IMG/VR virus record: IMGVR_UViG_3300022707_004719
Location: 1-34,804 of that record
DNA from: a virus
Strand: one strand, 5' to 3'
DNA: 34,804 nucleotides
Positions 30,961 to 34,804 of this stretch are shown here, one piece after another. Position 1 is the stretch's first letter. Each line of letters starts with the position of its first letter. The notes beneath the pieces are model-generated. The model saw nothing but the letters and a program-made list of their open reading frames with translations, ran no database searches and was not told where the DNA came from. Both the position numbers and the translations under genes were made by a program.

Positions 30961-31341
30961 TTAAAGCCCATCATCGTCTTTATCAATATGAATCGTTATG
31001 CCACGATCTTCTTGATCTTCTCTATGTTTTTCACCATAGATTTTGTGAAATCTTGTCTTTAAGGAAAATATTAATAAGATTTTGTCTATCTTTACTTTTT
31101 GATTATTAACTTCAATCTTGGCACCAGTAAGTCCAGCTCTTAAGAATTGTTCGAACCAATATAAAGCTTTGGCCTGACCTTCTTCTCTAGCATCTTTGAA
31201 ATCTTCATGCTTGGCAATCCAATCATATAAAGTCTGAGCTCCACAATGAACAATGGCTCCGAATGATGCAAAGGAATATCCATCACTCATATGTTTGAGC
31301 AACATCGTGCAGTATTCAGGTTTATAAGTCGATTTGCCCAT
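30961..31341 (-). CDS. terS: Terminase small subunit
   Basis: This 126-residue protein has an N-terminal helix-turn-helix (about residues 7-50, with LLKHMSDGYSFASFGAIVHC and TLYDWIAKHEDFKDA), the DNA-recognition domain of TerS, followed by a helical oligomerisation part and an acidic tail. It recognises the packaging site and loads TerL. Confidence 0.8.
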   Translation of the reverse strand: MGKSTYKPEYCTMLLKHMSDGYSFASFGAIVHCGAQTLYDWIAKHEDFKDAREEGQAKALYWFEQFLRAGLTGAKIEVNNQKVKIDKILLIFSLKTRFHKIYGEKHREDQEDRGITIHIDKDDDGL

Positions 31342-31368
31342 TCCTTGGACCTTTTTTTATATAGTACG

Positions 31369-32499
31369 TCAAGTATCTAATATAGTCTCTTTAACATTAA
31401 GCGCAATAGCCTTCATGAATTTCGGCATCACAGCATTTCCGAGTCTTGCCCATTGTTTAGATGTATCTCCAGTTAAGATCCAATCATCTGGAAATGAACA
31501 TAGTCTCTTTACTTCATTTATAGTTAACGATCTTTTTTCGAACCAATGCATATGACCGCCAAGCCCATTTAGAGATTTCATAATTGTTGGACACGGTTTA
31601 TTTGGATCTACTTTAACAGCACTATTATAGTATCCTTTCCGGTATGAACTTCCTGTCTGGCCTGGTTTTATGTTTTCCCATATTGCACGAGCAGTTTTTG
31701 CAAATGGCCGGACATGTGAGCTATCTGATTTTAATAGTTTTATAAAGTATTCACTAGATTGAGTTTTAGTTATAGTTTTAGAAGGTTCATTGAAACTAAC
31801 TTCTTTGAAAGAAACATTGCCTTTAGAATAATCATGACGATATCTATAATAGCCATCTAATCCTAGAGCTTCTTTTACAGAAATAGTTTTTTGATTAGGT
31901 ATTGGATATTGAGGTTCTTTGGCCAAATCATTTCGAACACCAATAAATATTAGCCTTTCTCTAGATTGTGGAACATCATAGTACATCGCGTTCATCTGTT
32001 TACACTTTACGTTATAATCTAGACTTTTTAAAGTTTTCATGATTTCAATAAAACGGCCTTTCATTTTCCCTTTGGCCATACCTGAAACATTCTCCATGAT
32101 AAATACTTTTGGATTAAGCTCTGTTATAAGTCTGACATAATGAGTAAATAAATCATTTCTTGGATCTCTGACATTTCTTTTTCCTGCTGTAGAAAAGCCT
32201 TGGCATGGGGGCGATCCATCAAGAACGTCTAATTGACCTAGTGATATATTGCAGTATTCCATTATTTCTTTTCCTGTGACATTTTCTATAGATCTATTCC
32301 ATATTGGCACATCGGGAAAATTCAATTGAAAGCATTCAACTGCATGGTCATTAAAATCGATGGCCAAGAGTTCTTTGAAGCCCGCCCATTTATAGCCTAA
32401 TGAGCTCCCACCGGTCCCACAGAACGTTGAAATGAATGTTGGTTGATTAATACTTATACCCACAACTAGGACATTCTGTCTTGGTTTGTATGTTTTCAT
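31369..32499 (-). CDS. C5 cytosine DNA methyltransferase
   Basis: This 376-residue protein has all core motifs of the Dcm family. Motif I is FCGTGGSSLG (27-35 region), motif IV is GSPPCQGFS with catalytic Cys99, motif VI is MENVSG (135-140), motif VIII is QSRERLIFIG (178-187), and motif X is LGNAVMP near the C-terminus. No restriction enzyme lies nearby, so it most likely protects phage DNA. The exact start is uncertain: 32497-32499 has a weak ribosome binding site inside the ParB-like gene, and a longer frame from 32520 is possible. Confidence 0.9.
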   Translation of the reverse strand: MKTYKPRQNVLVVGISINQPTFISTFCGTGGSSLGYKWAGFKELLAIDFNDHAVECFQLNFPDVPIWNRSIENVTGKEIMEYCNISLGQLDVLDGSPPCQGFSTAGKRNVRDPRNDLFTHYVRLITELNPKVFIMENVSGMAKGKMKGRFIEIMKTLKSLDYNVKCKQMNAMYYDVPQSRERLIFIGVRNDLAKEPQYPIPNQKTISVKEALGLDGYYRYRHDYSKGNVSFKEVSFNEPSKTITKTQSSEYFIKLLKSDSSHVRPFAKTARAIWENIKPGQTGSSYRKGYYNSAVKVDPNKPCPTIMKSLNGLGGHMHWFEKRSLTINEVKRLCSFPDDWILTGDTSKQWARLGNAVMPKFMKAIALNVKETILDT

Positions 32500-33007
32500 C
32501 AAGTTCTTTTTCTTTCGCAATGAATGATACTTCTTTACCTTGAATTGGATCGAAATTGATTTTCAAGTCTAAAGATAGTTGATTAAGATTTAATGCACTG
32601 TGAACGTCAGGCATATCGATTTTAAGTCCAGCTATAAGCGTTGAAAGTATTTCAGTATCAAAGCTTCCTGCTCCAATATGAGAATTTGCTGAAATATTGG
32701 CAGCTTTTTCTTTTTCTAAAGTCCATTGGACAATTCGAATATCAAAAGTGGAATATGCGTTGTTAATGTAGATATCAAATCGATCTTCATGGGAATACTT
32801 GAATGTAATTTCACCTTTTTCGTTAAGTTCGCCCCATCTTTGATGGCCAGTTATTAAATTTCCAGTAGTTTTGTTCCATACAATACCTGAAATATCTCCA
32901 AACTCACTTATTGAAAAACCAAGAACTTTCTTTGCTGATTCTGTAATCTGGCGTGGATTGTAAGGACTTGGCTTAATGTCTGAAGGATTGCATTCTAAGC
33001 TTTCCAT
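32447..33007 (-). CDS. ParB/Srx-domain protein with C-terminal zinc knuckle
   Basis: This 186-residue protein begins with IKPSPYNPRQ and has GNLITGHQRWGELNEKG (about residues 46-65), the ParB N-terminal nuclease-like fold with its GHxR motif. It ends in CPSCGYKY. Phages often pair such proteins with a methyltransferase near terminase genes. It overlaps the methyltransferase start. The start at 33007 follows AGGGA with spacing five. Confidence 0.75.
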   Translation of the reverse strand: MESLECNPSDIKPSPYNPRQITESAKKVLGFSISEFGDISGIVWNKTTGNLITGHQRWGELNEKGEITFKYSHEDRFDIYINNAYSTFDIRIVQWTLEKEKAANISANSHIGAGSFDTEILSTLIAGLKIDMPDVHSALNLNQLSLDLKINFDPIQGKEVSFIAKEKELDENIQTKTECPSCGYKY

Positions 33008-33131
33008 AGATTTCCCTTTGATACATTGTTAAGTACATTATGATTATAAAAATAGGTCCTGCATTTCTATCAAAAAAATAGCCTAAAATGAATGCTATCA
33101 ATGTCACTAAATAAATATCAGATTTGATCAT
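32973..33131 (-). CDS. Small two-segment membrane protein
   Basis: This 52-residue ORF starts at 33129-33131, overlapping the stop of the YkgJ-like gene, and runs 35 bases into the ParB-like gene. It has two hydrophobic segments (about residues 5-19 and 25-37) separated by a charged FDRNAG turn. The overlap and profile support translation. Function unknown. Confidence 0.5.
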   Translation of the reverse strand: MIKSDIYLVTLIAFILGYFFDRNAGPIFIIIMYLTMYQREIYGKLRMQSFRH

Positions 33132-33394
33132 TAATTCCTACCTGTTAAGTTGGATATTTCTTTTAACTCATCTATTGAAAAAGATCTTGACGAACAGACA
33201 TATACTCTACACTCAAGAGGCATTCTAGGACTGCCCCAAAGGTTGCATTTACCATTAATAAATTCACTACATTTCTTATTGTACATATTATGTTCACCAA
33301 AATTGAGAAGCCATACTTCCGGATCAACTGTTTTATATGGCCCCGGACCAGCACTACAGCATTTCACTTGGCAATCTTTGCAGTTATTTATCAT
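33131..33394 (-). CDS. YkgJ-like cysteine-cluster protein
   Basis: This 87-residue protein has eight cysteines in the YkgJ arrangement: Cys5, Cys8, Cys12 and Cys13 at the start, Cys42 and Cys50 in the middle, and Cys62 and Cys67 near RVYVC. This family is thought to bind zinc or iron-sulfur, and its role in phages is unknown. It lies between SEC-C proteins and the ParB-like gene. Confidence 0.65.
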   Translation of the reverse strand: MINNCKDCQVKCCSAGPGPYKTVDPEVWLLNFGEHNMYNKKCSEFINGKCNLWGSPRMPLECRVYVCSSRSFSIDELKEISNLTGRN

Positions 33395-33491
33395 TTGTTA
33401 AAAACTCTTTTGCTGAAATACATCCAATTATTAATAATGGTATCATTCCGATAATCAGGATAACTGGAAATATGTGTGTCCAGAATATCAT
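33384..33491 (-). CDS. Very small membrane peptide
   Basis: This 35-residue ORF couples as ATGA to the SEC-C gene upstream and overlaps the YkgJ-like gene start by 11 bases. Residues 2-25 are hydrophobic, followed by a charged end. Probably a single-span membrane peptide. Function unknown. Confidence 0.45.
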   Translation of the reverse strand: MIFWTHIFPVILIIGMIPLLIIGCISAKEFLTNDK

Positions 33492-33673
33492 TTCTTTTTA
33501 GTCTTATAATCTAACAGTTGACGAATTATAATTGCATCTTTCTCTGGTATGTAATCATCTTTACCGCAACAGTATTTTGTTAATCTATCACTATTGCAAG
33601 GACACATAGAATTTCTACGTTCTATTAAAGGATTTCGGACATATCCTTTCCTGGATGTATATCTTGCTAGCAT
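33488..33673 (-). CDS. SEC-C motif protein (copy 2)
   Basis: This 61-residue protein has NPLIERRNSMCPCNSDRLTK followed by YCCGK: Cys24, Cys26, Cys35 and Cys36. This is the SEC-C zinc motif (CxC, then CC), as at the C-terminus of SecA. It directly follows a second SEC-C gene with the same leader sequence, so the pair arose by tandem duplication. The motif may mediate protein or ribosome binding. Confidence 0.7.
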   Translation of the reverse strand: MLARYTSRKGYVRNPLIERRNSMCPCNSDRLTKYCCGKDDYIPEKDAIIIRQLLDYKTKKK

Positions 33674-33892
33674 TTAATCCTTTAAAAATTCTTTAGTTGC
33701 TATTGTTTCCATTGTTTTTAACCCCATTGTTTTAAGCCATTTATTTATTTTACTTGCAAATTCTTTCTTTACATATCTATATTGACCACAGCATTTCTTA
33801 ACTTTTTTCCCACTCTTACAAGGACAAGGAACGTTTCTATATCTAATTAACGGATTATATGCATAACCAGCCTTAGGTGAATAAGTAAGCAT
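33674..33892 (-). CDS. SEC-C motif protein (copy 1)
   Basis: This 72-residue protein has NPLIRYRNVPCPCKSGKKVK followed by KCCG: Cys23, Cys25, Cys34 and Cys35, the complete SEC-C zinc motif with the usual SGKK. The C-terminal tail is helical and basic. Its stop abuts the start of the paralogue at 33488-33673. Confidence 0.75.
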   Translation of the reverse strand: MLTYSPKAGYAYNPLIRYRNVPCPCKSGKKVKKCCGQYRYVKKEFASKINKWLKTMGLKTMETIATKEFLKD

Positions 33893-34249
33893 TTATTTAA
33901 TATCCAAAGTATTACCGCTCTTAACTACAAGATCTACAATCTCAAATTTAGTAGCTTTAGCTGCAATAGTTGCTTTAATTATTGCTTTAAGGGGATCCCC
34001 AACTTTTAAAGATTTGGTTTGGGTTGCAGTTAAGTCTAATGTGAATTTACCAGGATTAGTTGCTTGATCGGCATCTATAGTGTGAGCTCCATCTGCTAAA
34101 ATTAACTCTGACTTACCATCTTGTTTTAAAAACCGAGTCTCCATTGTAGCACTAGTTAAATCAAAACCAGTATCTCCTGTAGTAGTCCCGTCAGTCTTTA
34201 CAGTTATTGTTAATGTTGGATCTGTGTCTCTAAAAATAGTTATTGCCAT
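33893..34249 (-). CDS. BppU-like structural domain protein
   Basis: This 118-residue beta-rich protein has the pattern FRDTDPTLTITVKTDGTTTG, DLTSATMETRFLKQDG and a C-terminal KATIAAKATKFEIVDLVV strand pair. I associate this with BppU-like or related domains of phage baseplate and structural proteins. It is unusually far from the tail genes. Function inferred only from similarity. Confidence 0.55.
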   Translation of the reverse strand: MAITIFRDTDPTLTITVKTDGTTTGDTGFDLTSATMETRFLKQDGKSELILADGAHTIDADQATNPGKFTLDLTATQTKSLKVGDPLKAIIKATIAAKATKFEIVDLVVKSGNTLDIK

Positions 34250-34284
34250 TATTATTCCCTATTGTTGTTCCGGTTCTTATATTA

Positions 34285-34464
34285 TTAATTTATTCTTTCC
34301 CAACCACTTTCTGAAATACAATAACATTGCTGATCAATTCTTCTGCTTTTTAACATCTTACAAGATTTCGCACACTCATCTTTATCAATTGACAACTCAA
34401 CGGATCCCCACATTACAAATAACAAAACGCCTATAATAAGAATTCCCCAAAGAAAGTTTTTCAT
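34285..34464 (-). CDS. Small membrane-anchored protein with four cysteines
   Basis: This 59-residue ORF starts at ATG 34462-34464, two bases after the HNH stop. It has a membrane segment or signal anchor (about residues 4-20) and then a small outside-facing part with Cys32, Cys36, Cys48 and Cys50, which could form disulphides or bind metal. No family recognised. Confidence 0.55.
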   Translation of the reverse strand: MKNFLWGILIIGVLLFVMWGSVELSIDKDECAKSCKMLKSRRIDQQCYCISESGWERIN

Positions 34465-34466
34465 AA

Positions 34467-34715
34467 CTATTCCTCATGCACCCATTTGTTTAGAAACTTA
34501 TCTTTTGACCAGCCTTTTTTCTTTATTACATCAATTATTCGAGGATAATTCAATATAAATCTGTTCAAACCATATGAATGAATTTGATTATGATGCGCGA
34601 AACATAAGTTAATTAGATTCCATTCCTTGTCTTTTAAATGAGGATGCGCTTTTTTAGTTTTAATGTGATGCTTACAAATTTGATATGTGTTTCCGCAAGC
34701 TTCGCAGTATTTCAT
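34467..34715 (-). CDS. HNH endonuclease
   Basis: This 82-residue protein is a minimal HNH nuclease: CEAC (Cys4, Cys7), His16/His17 in CKHHIK, WNLINLC (Asn33, Cys38), and HHNQIHS with catalytic and zinc histidines (His41, His42, His46). Small HNH proteins near terminase genes assist packaging cleavage in some phages. Here it lies upstream of terS with several genes between. It overlaps, across the circle joint, the coiled-coil gene at 52-312 as ATGA. Confidence 0.8.
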   Translation of the reverse strand: MKYCEACGNTYQICKHHIKTKKAHPHLKDKEWNLINLCFAHHNQIHSYGLNRFILNYPRIIDVIKKKGWSKDKFLNKWVHEE

Positions 34716-34804
34716 TCAGCTTCTAATATCTCTTTAACTCTACGAAACCTTTTCTTTAATTCAGCAAGTTCTATATCTTGCTGAAGGATCTTTTGACATT
34801 CTTT
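34661..34804. repeat. Direct terminal repeat, right copy
   Basis: These 144 bases are identical to positions 1-144. With them, the gene at 52-312 has a partial second copy here, cut by the end of the window. Confidence 0.95.

Overview
The window is a complete or nearly complete genome of a small tailed phage, siphovirus-like because it has a tape-measure gene and no sheath gene. The last 144 bases (34661-34804) repeat the first 144 exactly, so the molecule reads as a circle of about 34,660 bp, and the HNH gene at the right end runs across the joint into the gene at the left end. The DNA is AT-rich. Clear AGGAG-type ribosome binding sites and ATGA or TAATG start/stop overlaps are everywhere. 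That argues against a Bacteroidota host, but I cannot name the host. I see no integrase, repressor or DNA polymerase.

Layout: every virion, packaging, lysis and early gene lies on the minus strand. Reading leftward from the control region at 6847-7072 there is a chain of small early genes (zinc-ribbon and one-helix membrane proteins, a RecT annealase with an extra C-terminal domain, a NinB-like protein), continuing through the circle joint to HNH, a BppU-like protein, two SEC-C proteins, a YkgJ-like protein, a ParB-like protein and a C5 DNA methyltransferase. Next come TerS, TerL, portal, two related neck proteins, scaffold, major capsid, a signal-peptide protein, fibre or decoration proteins, neck and tail completion proteins, tail tube, tail chaperones with a clear programmed -1 frameshift site, tape measure, tail tip, a 1205-residue fibre, and a lysis cassette ending at 8567.

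The exception, and the most interesting part of the window, is a plus-strand module at 7073-8570. It encodes one RAMP/Cas7-like protein of 201 residues. About 860 bases of non-coding DNA follow, then a strong intrinsic terminator. The non-coding DNA is a degenerate array with a period of five: 164 consecutive pentamers of form NNNGT (113 of 164 by hand count; 128 of 164 if GC is also allowed). It is divided into ten blocks by the tetramer AATT, which moves the register by one base each time. All nine AATT-to-AATT intervals are exact multiples of five. When the fixed dinucleotides are dropped, the first twelve triplets of the first block read GAFKNVASDYKQ, which is exactly residues 69-80 of the RAMP-like protein encoded just upstream, but with different synonymous codons. 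The serine codon differs at all three bases.

My interpretation (inference) is a previously undescribed RNA-guided or RNA-scaffolded system. A Cas7-like protein would coat an RNA at one subunit per five nucleotides, grip the constant G-Y step and present three bases at a time to a contiguous target. The first block then looks like a guide taken from the homologous gene of a related, competing phage. The periodicity, phasing and 12-residue match are visible in the sequence; the mechanism is not.
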